A stretch of DNA of 12,850 nt from Chloroflexota bacterium. GTDB lineage: Bacteria > Chloroflexota > Anaerolineae > Anaerolineales > DRMV01. Numbering within the stretch: the first letter of the stretch is position 1; each line of letters opens with the position of its first letter. The DNA lies in contig JAADCW010000233.1 of assembly GCA_013154225.1 (NCBI GenBank), forward strand, positions 1 through 12,850, read 5' to 3'. Shown here piece by piece: positions 1 through 5,555 of the stretch. A model generated the notes under the pieces. That model searched no databases, was not told the DNA's origin, and saw only the letters and a program-made list of their open reading frames with translations. The position numbers and the translations under genes are program-made.

Positions 1-718
1 TGCGCCCCGCGGCTTTTTCCAGTTTGGCCAGCCCTTCTTCGCTGGCCAACAGCACCGCGGCCGCGCCGTCGCTCATCACGCAGATGTCCAGTCGGGTCAG
101 CGGCCAGGCCACCATGGGCGCGTTGCGGACGTCTTCAATGGTCAGACGGCGGCGTTTTTGCGCGTAGGGGTTGTAGTAGGCGTTCATGTGGTTTTTGACC
201 GACACGTGCGCCAACTGCTCCACCGTGGTGCCAAATTCCTTCATGTGGCGGGTGACCATCATGGCGTAGTAGCCCGAATAGAAACCGCCTACCGGATAGT
301 CGAAGTTGGTGTCCGAGGCCAGCGCGATGAATTCGTTGCCTTTCCATGTGTTGACGTGGGACATGGTCTCAAAACCCAGGGCTAAAGCCACGTCCATGTC
401 GCCTGAGGCCACAGACTTGTAGGCTTCCTGGAAGCACAACCCGCCAGTTGCGCCGCCGCCTTCCACACGGTGTGAGGGCTTGGGCACCAGGCCGAGGTAA
501 TCTTGCACCATGATGCCGGCCATCAATTGGCGGGTGAAGTGATCGGAGAAGTAAGACACCACCGATCCATCCACAATTTCCAGGAATTTGGGGTGCTCGA
601 CGCCAATGTCGTTGAGCATGTAATCGTAGGCTTCCTTTACCAACGCGGGGAACGTCTTGTCGGGCCGCGCTTTGGTAAACTTGCTTACCCCCCCAGCAAC
701 TGCGTAAACCGTTCTCAT
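1..718 (-). CDS. Thiolase-family protein (SCP-x / lipid-transfer type), C-terminus beyond window
   Basis: The first 239 residues of a thiolase-superfamily protein are visible, reading from ATG at 718 toward the left edge. The start is supported by GGAGGTT at 725-731, about 6 nt upstream. Thiolase-like features are the N-terminal strand with VAGGVSKF, the active-site loop VEGGGATGGLCF (residues 85-96), a TMSHV segment after it, and a VMSDGAAAVLLAS segment near the visible end. In classical and archaeal thiolases this loop reads VEAACASGG with the nucleophilic Cys. Here that position is Gly89, and the nearest Cys is Cys95. A similar loss of Cys is known in some SCP-x-type proteins that work with DUF35 partners, for example steroid side-chain retro-aldolases. 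The reaction is therefore uncertain, and acetyl-CoA acetyltransferase would be an over-call. The gene is divergent from acpS. The C-terminal catalytic His and Cys lie outside the window. Confidence 0.85.
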   Translation of the reverse strand, partial: MRTVYAVAGGVSKFTKARPDKTFPALVKEAYDYMLNDIGVEHPKFLEIVDGSVVSYFSDHFTRQLMAGIMVQDYLGLVPKPSHRVEGGGATGGLCFQEAYKSVASGDMDVALALGFETMSHVNTWKGNEFIALASDTNFDYPVGGFYSGYYAMMVTRHMKEFGTTVEQLAHVSVKNHMNAYYNPYAQKRRRLTIEDVRNAPMVAWPLTRLDICVMSDGAAAVLLASEEGLAKLEKAAGR

Positions 719-794
719 TGTGTCAACCTCCTTCCATCAAGGTGTGCTAACAACGGCCACCACAGGTCGGGTGCGCCCTGGGCGTCGTGTTTCC

Positions 795-800
795 ATTGTA
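795..800 (-). promoter_or_regulatory. Candidate -10 (TACAAT) for the thiolase gene
   Basis: On the minus strand the sequence reads GTTGTACAATGGAA, with TACAAT at 795-800. Transcription would start near 788, giving a leader of about 70 nt before the thiolase ATG at 718. No good -35 is visible at 16-18 nt upstream. The 11-mer TTCCATTGTAC (791-801 on plus) recurs at 12488-12498 upstream of lspA, which supports a shared promoter element. Confidence 0.35.
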
Positions 801-920
801 CAACATCCATTGAAAAAGCACTTCCAGGAATTCCCCCTTTTTTGCCCCCAATTGCCAAACTCATTGAAATTGCCGTTAGTACCACTGAGCCAGCCCAAAC
901 GCTAATTGTTGACAAATTTG

Positions 921-929
921 TGGTATCAT
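921..929 (+). promoter_or_regulatory. Extended -10 (TGG-TATCAT) in front of acpS
   Basis: TGGTATCAT at 921-929 fits the extended -10 form TGN-TATNAT. The first base of the acpS ATG (936) lies 7 nt after the hexamer, exactly where transcription should begin, so the mRNA may be leaderless. No Shine-Dalgarno sequence precedes ATG 936 (the flank is CCCCT). A TTGACA at 909-914 is only 9 nt from the hexamer, too close to act as its -35. Confidence 0.45.
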
Positions 930-935
930 GCCCCT

Positions 936-1304
936 ATGTTGCGAACCGGTGTGGATGTCGTGGAAATTGAGCGTTTTGCGGGGATGCTTCAGCGGCACGG
1001 CGAGCGTGTGCTTCGCCGCCTGTTTACCCCCCAGGAACGCGCCCAATGTCAGGGGAAGGCGGAATCGTTGGCCGCGCGTTTTGCAGCCAAGGAAGCCGCG
1101 GCAAAAGCTTTGGGAACGGGCATTGGCACGGTGCGATGGGTGGATTTGGAAATTTTGACCGATGCCCACGGCGCGCCTCATCTGTATTTGCACGAGGCAG
1201 CCGCCCGTCAGGCGGCCTGGCTGGGCCTCACCGAATGGTCGGTGAGTTTGAGCCACACGAAAAACTGCGCAGTCGCCGTGGTGGTTGCCCAAGGTAAGCC
1301 GTAG
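936..1304 (+). CDS. acpS: Holo-[acyl-carrier-protein] synthase
   Basis: AcpS transfers 4'-phosphopantetheine from CoA to the conserved serine of apo-ACP, activating it for fatty acid synthesis in the cytoplasm. The 122-residue product has the usual family length. It shows the N-terminal GVDVVEIERF motif with the metal-binding Asp, the ARFAAKEAAAKALGTG motif with the second metal ligand Glu, and the C-terminal WSVSLSHTKNCAVAVV strand. ATG at 936 is chosen because the GVDVVEIERF motif begins four residues later, as in the family. An in-frame TTG at 906 would add ten residues unlike AcpS and would start upstream of the predicted promoter. The gene stands alone, divergent from the thiolase and convergent with the radical SAM gene. 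Confidence 0.95.
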   Translation: MLRTGVDVVEIERFAGMLQRHGERVLRRLFTPQERAQCQGKAESLAARFAAKEAAAKALGTGIGTVRWVDLEILTDAHGAPHLYLHEAAARQAAWLGLTEWSVSLSHTKNCAVAVVVAQGKP

Positions 1305-1312
1305 TTGGCCAG

Positions 1313-1325
1313 CGCGCATTGCGCG
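1313..1325. other. Small GC hairpin after acpS stop
   Basis: CGCGC (1313-1317), loop ATT, GCGCG (1321-1325) forms a perfect 5-bp stem 9 nt after the acpS stop codon. A second small hairpin, TGTTG-TCCC-CAACA, follows at 1335-1348. Neither has a T-tract, so any role in acpS termination is a guess. Confidence 0.3.
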
Positions 1326-1425
1326 GTTGTGGGCTGTTGTCCCCAACAATGGGTGGGCAATGGCGTGGCCTGAAACTGAATACGGCAAATTTCCCCCAGA
1401 AGTGATCCAAAGCATTTGACGCACT

Positions 1426-1452
1426 ACGCGGCACGGCGTATCCGCGCCGCGT
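1426..1452. terminator. Strong hairpin between convergent acpS and radical SAM genes
   Basis: The arms at 1426-1436 and 1442-1452 form an 11-bp stem with one A-C mismatch around the loop CGTAT. CAC (1422-1424) and GTG (1453-1455) can extend it past a one-base bulge. It lies between two converging genes (stops at 1304 and 1498), where a bidirectional terminator is expected. There is no run of T on either side, so it is not a canonical intrinsic terminator. The rest of 1305-1497 holds no gene I can support. Confidence 0.4.
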
Positions 1453-1497
1453 GTGATGTGCTTGTTGTGTGATGATGGAAGGCTGCGATCGTGTGGG

Positions 1498-2442
1498 TTA
1501 GCCTGCGTATTTGGCCGAAGCCAGGCTCCAAAAGCGTTCGCCGTAGCGTTCCAGCACCTGCACTTGCCCGCTGGCCTGGAGCGCGGTCAGGGTGTGTTGC
1601 ACGGTGTCTGCATCCCACCGCGCGAGCGCGGTCAGCAGTTCCCGCTCCCGCAGGGGATGCCGAGCCAGCACCGCGATGACTGCCTCTTGAGGGTCATCGT
1701 AGCCTGAAAGGTCAAACGTGCCTTGCGCGGGATGCACCACTTCCGCCACCTGGCCTAAGATTGCCAGCGCGCGCATCACGCCTTCTTCTGTGGGCGGCTG
1801 TACCCACGGCTCGGCTGGGGGGCGTTCTGGCAGGGTGAGATGGACTTTGTCGGGACGAATGCGCGCGATTTGTTCGGCCAAGGCATGCAGGGCCTCGGGG
1901 GTATCGTTGAGGTCGCGTATCAGCATGACTTCCAGCCAGTATTTGCCCTGATACTGCGCGCGGAAATCAATCAGCCCCTGCACATACACCTCAAATGGGG
2001 GTTCAGGCCACGGGCGGTTGATTTTACGATACAGTTCAGGGGTGCCGGCATCCAACGTTGGCAAAACCGCATCGGCCGCGGTCAGTTCTTCCCGCACTTC
2101 TTCCAGATAGAGCAAAGAACCGTTGGTAATCACCGCCACGGGGATGTCCGTAAGGGCTTTGACTTCCCGAATCATCCATCCCAGCCGGGCGTGCAGCGTG
2201 GGCTCGCCACTGCCCACAAACGTCACCCAGTCAATTTTGCCGGCGTAATGTTTGAGGCGCTCGGCCACTTCGGCGATTACGTCTTCGGCGGGGACGTATT
2301 CCCGCCGTTCGGCCACCAGAGGCGTGCTACGGCCTAACTGGCAATAAACGCAGTTCCAATTGCACGTTTTTGGCACAACCGGATCTACCCCCAAAGATTG
2401 CCCTAATCGGCGGGAAGGCACAGGCCCAAACACGGTTTGCAT
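1498..2442 (-). CDS. Radical SAM protein, COG0731-like, with C-terminal winged-helix-like region
   Basis: The 314-residue protein opens with the FGPVPSRRLGQSLGVD signature seen in the COG0731 radical SAM group. The 4Fe-4S/SAM motif CX3CX2C is at Cys27, Cys31 and Cys34 (TCNWNCVYCQLG). A GGEP-like SAM motif follows (FVGSGEPTLH). The remaining core resembles the MoaA/TYW1-type partial TIM barrel. COG0731 is often labelled tRNA-wyosine synthesis because archaeal TYW1 belongs there, but bacterial members have no established substrate, so I assign no reaction. About the last 70 residues (from GYDDPQEAVIAVL onward) look like a winged helix-turn-helix, possibly for nucleic-acid or partner binding. 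ATG 2442 has AGGAGG at 2448-2453 with a 5-nt spacer. The gene lies 57 nt after menA on the same strand and may share its transcript. Confidence 0.8.
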   Translation of the reverse strand: MQTVFGPVPSRRLGQSLGVDPVVPKTCNWNCVYCQLGRSTPLVAERREYVPAEDVIAEVAERLKHYAGKIDWVTFVGSGEPTLHARLGWMIREVKALTDIPVAVITNGSLLYLEEVREELTAADAVLPTLDAGTPELYRKINRPWPEPPFEVYVQGLIDFRAQYQGKYWLEVMLIRDLNDTPEALHALAEQIARIRPDKVHLTLPERPPAEPWVQPPTEEGVMRALAILGQVAEVVHPAQGTFDLSGYDDPQEAVIAVLARHPLRERELLTALARWDADTVQHTLTALQASGQVQVLERYGERFWSLASAKYAG

Positions 2443-2499
2443 GAGCGCCTCCTGAAGCAGGAATGGGGCTAAATGGCTTGGCGAGGTGTCGTGAGGGAA

Positions 2500-3381
2500 T
2501 TATAGCGCCATTCCGATGGCCAGCAGCGCACCAAAAAGCAACACCAATTGCCCGGTTTTGCCCAGCGCGGGGTTGAGTGCCCGCCCTTCCTGGGTATGGA
2601 CAATGCCGCGTACCCGCCAGGCCCAGGGCAGGGAAAGCCACGTAAGCAAGGCGCCAGGGGGAAAGGCGCCCAAAAGCACTGCCAGCGTTACTGTGCCGTA
2701 AGCCCCGACGAGGCAGAGGTCATATTCCAGCCGCGCGCCGCGTGCGCCCAAGAGCACGGCCAGGGTGCGTTTGCCGGCTTTGCGGTCGGTGGGAATGTCG
2801 CGCAGGTTATTGACAACCAGGATGGCGACGGCTAACAGGCCCAGGGGAACAGCAGCCCACCAAGCCGCGGGGCTGACCGTGCGGGCCTGGACAAAATACG
2901 TCCCCACCACCGCGGCCAGACCGAAATAGATGAAAACGAAAAGGTCACCCAGGCCGTAATAGCCATAGGGCATCGGCCCGCCAGTGTAGCCAATGGCCGC
3001 GAGAATGGCCGTTAGCCCGATGAGCACCACGGGCCAGCCAGCCTCGATGATGAGATAAATCCCAACCAGCGCGGCCAATCCAAAAGCCACCCACATGCCG
3101 CGGGTCACCTCTTTGGGAGAAAGTAGGCCGGCCTGGGTTACTCGCACCGGCCCTAACCGCTCGCTGGTGTCGGCGCCTCGGTGGAAGTCGGCCACGTCGT
3201 TGGCCAGGTTCGCCCCAATCTGCAGCAGCAGGCCGCCCACCAGCGCGGCCAGGGCAGGCCCCAGGCGAAAAACACCGTCGTGCCACGCGACACCCCAGCC
3301 CGCAAGCACCGGCCCAATGACCGCGGGAAGCGTCTTTGGCCGAATGGCCAGCATCCAGGTTTGCCAGCGGTTTTGTGTCAT
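2500..3381 (-). CDS. menA: 1,4-dihydroxy-2-naphthoate polyprenyltransferase
   Basis: MenA is a membrane UbiA-family enzyme that prenylates DHNA to demethylmenaquinone with loss of CO2. The 293-residue product begins with RPKTLPAVIGPVLAGWG, typical of MenA. It has the first Asp-rich motif NDVADFHRGAD (residues 61-71) and the second, NNLRDIPTDRKAGKRTLAV (191-209, Asp195 and Asp199). Hydrophobic stretches around them fit about eight or nine transmembrane helices. Start choice: AGGGAG at 3391-3396 is 9 nt from ATG 3381 but only 3 nt from ATG 3387, so 3381 is preferred. A longer start at 3417 is not needed. A TetR-type operator and an extended -10 lie about 90-120 nt upstream. The other menaquinone genes (menF, menH) are on the opposite strand across the intergenic region. 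Confidence 0.92.
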   Translation of the reverse strand: MTQNRWQTWMLAIRPKTLPAVIGPVLAGWGVAWHDGVFRLGPALAALVGGLLLQIGANLANDVADFHRGADTSERLGPVRVTQAGLLSPKEVTRGMWVAFGLAALVGIYLIIEAGWPVVLIGLTAILAAIGYTGGPMPYGYYGLGDLFVFIYFGLAAVVGTYFVQARTVSPAAWWAAVPLGLLAVAILVVNNLRDIPTDRKAGKRTLAVLLGARGARLEYDLCLVGAYGTVTLAVLLGAFPPGALLTWLSLPWAWRVRGIVHTQEGRALNPALGKTGQLVLLFGALLAIGMAL

Positions 3382-3454
3382 GGTCATGCGCTCCCTTGTG
3401 GAATGATGAAAACTCAACGCGCCGCCAGGAACCTTGGCAGTTTCCCGCGACGCG

Positions 3455-3463
3455 TGGTATGCT
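3455..3463 (+). promoter_or_regulatory. Possible plus-strand extended -10 next to the operator
   Basis: TGGTATGCT reads as TGN-TATGCT 9 nt before the palindrome at 3473-3488. If active, it would fire rightward toward tetR with a leader of roughly 315 nt, and the operator would cover its start site. No -35 is evident and the hexamer is imperfect. I saw no better promoter nearer to tetR. Confidence 0.2.
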
Positions 3464-3472
3464 ATGGGCTAA

Positions 3473-3488
3473 GACCGACTGGTCGGTC
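3473..3488. promoter_or_regulatory. Perfect palindrome, putative TetR-family operator
   Basis: GACCGAC (3473-3479), central TG, GTCGGTC (3482-3488): two 7-bp arms match perfectly. Size and symmetry suit a TetR dimer, and GACCGAC/GTCGGTC-type palindromes are common at TetR-family sites (general knowledge). It covers the predicted start of menA transcription, just downstream of the minus-strand -10 at 3495-3500. The nearest regulator gene is tetR at 3785. That this TetR binds here is an inference. Confidence 0.6.
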
Positions 3489-3494
3489 GGAATG

Positions 3495-3503
3495 ATTGTA
3501 CCA
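3495..3503 (-). promoter_or_regulatory. Extended -10 (TGG-TACAAT) for menA
   Basis: On the minus strand the sequence reads TGGTACAAT, a good TGN-TANNAT element. Transcription would start near 3488, at the edge of the operator palindrome, giving a leader of about 107 nt before menA ATG 3381. At the expected -35 position only CTTACC is found, which is weak. Confidence 0.5.
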
Positions 3504-3530
3504 TAGCCTGAGTTTCGGGTAAGGGAAAAC

Positions 3531-3574
3531 CCTCGCGTTGAGCGAAGATTGCGAGGCAATCGCAGTCGAAACGC
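3531..3574. repeat. REP-like nested inverted repeats in the menA-tetR intergenic region
   Basis: GATTGC-GAG-GCAATC forms a perfect 6-bp hairpin (3547-3561), enclosed by GCGTT (3535-3539) and AACGC (3570-3574). A competing pairing is CCTCGC (3531-3536) with GCGAGG (3551-3556), which shares bases with the first. The stretch resembles a short dispersed palindrome of REP type, or two exclusive RNA folds, but no second copy is in this window. The surrounding gap 3504-3784 contains no gene I can support. It also has a small GGTTA-CCA-TAACC palindrome at 3662-3674. Confidence 0.35.
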
Positions 3575-3775
3575 AGAAAAAAGCACTTTTGGGCGCTTCT
3601 ACTGCGCTCCCGTTGGTCGCTTTGCTCAGCGCGATGCCCTGTAAGGCTTATCCGCAATTCGGGTTACCATAACCGGCGTGTTGGAACATGCACCCGTGCC
3701 TAATGGGCGCGCATGAGTTGTGGAAAAAGTGAGAGGCCTTCACCCCATCAACGCCGCCGCTTCTTTATTAGTGTT

Positions 3776-3780
3776 GAGGT
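3776..3780 (+). promoter_or_regulatory. Ribosome binding site that sets the tetR start
   Basis: GAGGT lies 4-5 nt before ATG 3785. This favours 3785 over the in-frame ATG at 3713, whose extra 24 residues do not look like a TetR N-terminus. Confidence 0.6.
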
Positions 3781-3784
3781 ACTG

Positions 3785-4393
3785 ATGACCAACCCTGATG
3801 CTACCCGCCAGCGCATTCTCGACGCGGCGATCCGTGTTTTTGCCCGCAAAGGCTACCACGATGCCCGCATGGACGACATCGTGGAAGAAGCCCATGTTTC
3901 CAAAGGCGGGGTGTATTTTCACTTCCCCGGCAAAGATCGGCTTTTCTTGGCGATCATTGACTATTTTGCCGAACTGTTGGAAGAGCGCCTGACCAAGGCC
4001 ATTGCTTCCCAGCAGGGCGGCGTACAGCGTGTGACCGCCGCGTTGGAAGCCGGCGTCAACACGTTTGCCGAATATCGCGGCCTGGCAAAGATTTTCCTCA
4101 TCCAGGCCGTGGGTTTGGGCGAGCGCTTTGAGCGCAAGCGGCTGGAAATCAACGACCGCTTTGCCGCGCTCATTCGCACTTACCTGGAACAGGCTGTGGA
4201 AGAAGGCGACATCCCACCCCTCGACGCAGAGATGACCGCGTACGCGTGGGTGGGCGCGATTTACGAATTGGTAACCCGATGGCTGTTGACCGGCCAGCCC
4301 GAACTGGAACGGTGGGTGCCTGCCCTGCGCACCACATTGCTCCGTTCCATTGGTTTGGATGCCGCGGCTTCAGGAGGCGATCATGCTGTTTGA
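3785..4393 (+). CDS. TetR/AcrR-family transcriptional regulator
   Basis: The 202-residue protein begins with a TetR DNA-binding domain: TRQRILDAAIRVFARKGYHD as helix 1, a helix-turn-helix including MDDIVEEAHVSKGGVYFHF (about residues 29-47), then the typical GKDRLFLAIIDYF connection. The C-terminal about 140 residues form the variable ligand and dimer domain, including a Trp-rich AYAWVGAIYELVTRWLLTG stretch, so the ligand cannot be read from sequence. The last 11 nt overlap the start of menF, and menF, a DAHP synthase gene and menH follow without gaps. Co-transcription with menaquinone genes, plus a TetR-type palindrome at the menA promoter, suggests it controls this pathway. Candidate effectors would be a quinone, a pathway intermediate or an acyl-CoA; this is speculation. 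Confidence 0.9.
   Translation: MTNPDATRQRILDAAIRVFARKGYHDARMDDIVEEAHVSKGGVYFHFPGKDRLFLAIIDYFAELLEERLTKAIASQQGGVQRVTAALEAGVNTFAEYRGLAKIFLIQAVGLGERFERKRLEINDRFAALIRTYLEQAVEEGDIPPLDAEMTAYAWVGAIYELVTRWLLTGQPELERWVPALRTTLLRSIGLDAAASGGDHAV
4372..4377 (+). promoter_or_regulatory. Shine-Dalgarno that sets the menF start, inside tetR
   Basis: A perfect AGGAGG with a 5-nt spacer precedes ATG 4383. It lies within the tetR reading frame. It rules out longer in-frame starts such as TTG 4350 and suggests efficient menF translation from the shared message. Confidence 0.8.
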
Positions 4394-5555
4394 AAAACTG
4401 CGTCAGGCCGCGGGCCAACCCCGTTGGGCTTGGCTTCACAGCCAAACAGGCTGGGTAGGTTGGGGCTTGAAAACAGCCCGCACAGCCTCGGGCAATGACC
4501 GTTTTGCCCGCTTGCGTGAGCCGTGGGAAGGGGGACAACCCCGTTTTGTAGGGCTGAGTTTTTCCCCTCACGAACACCGCGCCGCGCCCTGGTGGGAGGC
4601 TTTCCCCGCGGGGATGCTGGCCGAGCCAGAGGCGTTGCAAGGCCCGCTCGCGGTAATTTCTGCCGCGGCAGAGGATGCCCCTGTGCCCTCTCTGCCCCAA
4701 GGCGCGTACGAATCCCTGGAAGGCACCTCGCGCACCGCGTGGGATGCCGCAGTGCAGGCCGCGCTGGAGGCCATTGCCCAAGGGCACCTGCGCAAAGTGG
4801 TGTTGGCCCGGGCTGAGGTGCTCCGCCTGCCCACCGAAATCGACGCGGTGGAAGTTCTGGCGGCTTTGTATCGCCAGCATCCGCGCTCGTATTGCTTTTT
4901 GATGGAGCCTGAACCTGGCGCCGCGTTTGTGGGCGCAACGCCCGAACTGCTCGCGAGGGTGCATGGTCGCACCGTTGAAACCGTTGCCCTGGCCGGAAGC
5001 GCGCCGCGCGGCGCGAACGAGCACGAAGACGCGCTTTTGGGCCGGGAATTGCTTGCCAGCCCCAAGGATGGCTGGGAACACGCGGTGGTGGTGGAGACCA
5101 TTCGGGGCGCGCTGGCCCCGCTGACCGTGGGTTTGGCTGTGCCGCCTTCCCCCAGGCTGCGGCGCTTGCCCCACATTCAGCATCTGGAAACCCCCATTCG
5201 CGGTTTGCTGCGCCCAGGTGTGGGCCTGCTGGACGTGGCCGAAGCCCTGCACCCCACGCCCGCGTTGGGCGGCGATCCCAAGGCAGAAGCCCTGGATTTC
5301 ATTGCCCGGCACGAGCCCTTCCCGCGGGGCTGGTATGCCGCACCCGTGGGCATGGCCTTCCCCGATGGCAGTGGCGAACTGGCCGTGGCCATTCGCTCGG
5401 CTTTGCTGCTGGGAGATGTCGCGGTGCTCTATGCTGGTGCAGGCATTGTGGAAGGCTCAGATCCGGCCAAGGAATGGGAAGAAACCGGCCTCAAACTGGC
5501 GACCATGCGGCGGGCTTTGGCAGAAGCCCTGGCCGTGCAGCCACAAGTGGGATGA
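4383..5555 (+). CDS. menF: Isochorismate synthase (menaquinone type)
   Basis: MenF isomerises chorismate to isochorismate, the committed step into menaquinone. The 390-residue protein has a divergent N-terminal third and a full chorismate-binding domain. Visible motifs in order are LRKVVLAR with the catalytic-base Lys138, GATPELL, LAGSAPRG, HAVVVETIR, HLETPIRG with Glu269 as a likely Mg ligand, LHPTPALGGDP, a WYAAPVG segment, and GSGELAVAIRSAL. The final motif is VEGSDPAKEWEET. The HPTPALGG and HEPFPRGWYAAPVG region and the absence of a partner glutamine amidotransferase favour isochorismate synthase over anthranilate or aminodeoxychorismate synthase. An isochorismate-type enzyme for siderophores is possible in principle, but the menH and menA neighbours point to menaquinone. 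It overlaps tetR by 11 nt, and its TGA overlaps the next ATG. Confidence 0.93.
   Translation: MLFEKLRQAAGQPRWAWLHSQTGWVGWGLKTARTASGNDRFARLREPWEGGQPRFVGLSFSPHEHRAAPWWEAFPAGMLAEPEALQGPLAVISAAAEDAPVPSLPQGAYESLEGTSRTAWDAAVQAALEAIAQGHLRKVVLARAEVLRLPTEIDAVEVLAALYRQHPRSYCFLMEPEPGAAFVGATPELLARVHGRTVETVALAGSAPRGANEHEDALLGRELLASPKDGWEHAVVVETIRGALAPLTVGLAVPPSPRLRRLPHIQHLETPIRGLLRPGVGLLDVAEALHPTPALGGDPKAEALDFIARHEPFPRGWYAAPVGMAFPDGSGELAVAIRSALLLGDVAVLYAGAGIVEGSDPAKEWEETGLKLATMRRALAEALAVQPQVG

Noticed and set aside
909..914. Consensus -35 TTGACA upstream of acpS
   Set aside because: It is only 9 nt from the TATCAT hexamer, and no -10 lies 16-18 nt downstream of it, so it is probably chance.
906..935. Longer acpS starting at TTG 906
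   Set aside because: The extra ten residues do not resemble AcpS and lie across the predicted promoter; ATG 936 puts GVDVVEIERF at its usual place.
1498..2442. Radical SAM gene as a futalosine-pathway enzyme (MqnC or MqnE)
   Set aside because: Its motifs fit the COG0731 group, and menF and menH show the classical isochorismate route instead.
3713..3784. N-terminal extension of tetR from ATG 3713
   Set aside because: The 24 added residues are Arg/Ser/Pro-rich and unlike a TetR N-terminus; ATG 3785 has its own GAGGT.
4321..4390. Riboswitch or attenuator before menF
   Set aside because: menF begins inside tetR with a normal Shine-Dalgarno; there is no leader space for such an element.
4170..5312. 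Long open frame (380 residues) antisense to menF
   Set aside because: It is a shadow of a GC-rich gene: low-complexity Gly/Arg/Gln composition, no domain, and it overlaps a well-supported menF.
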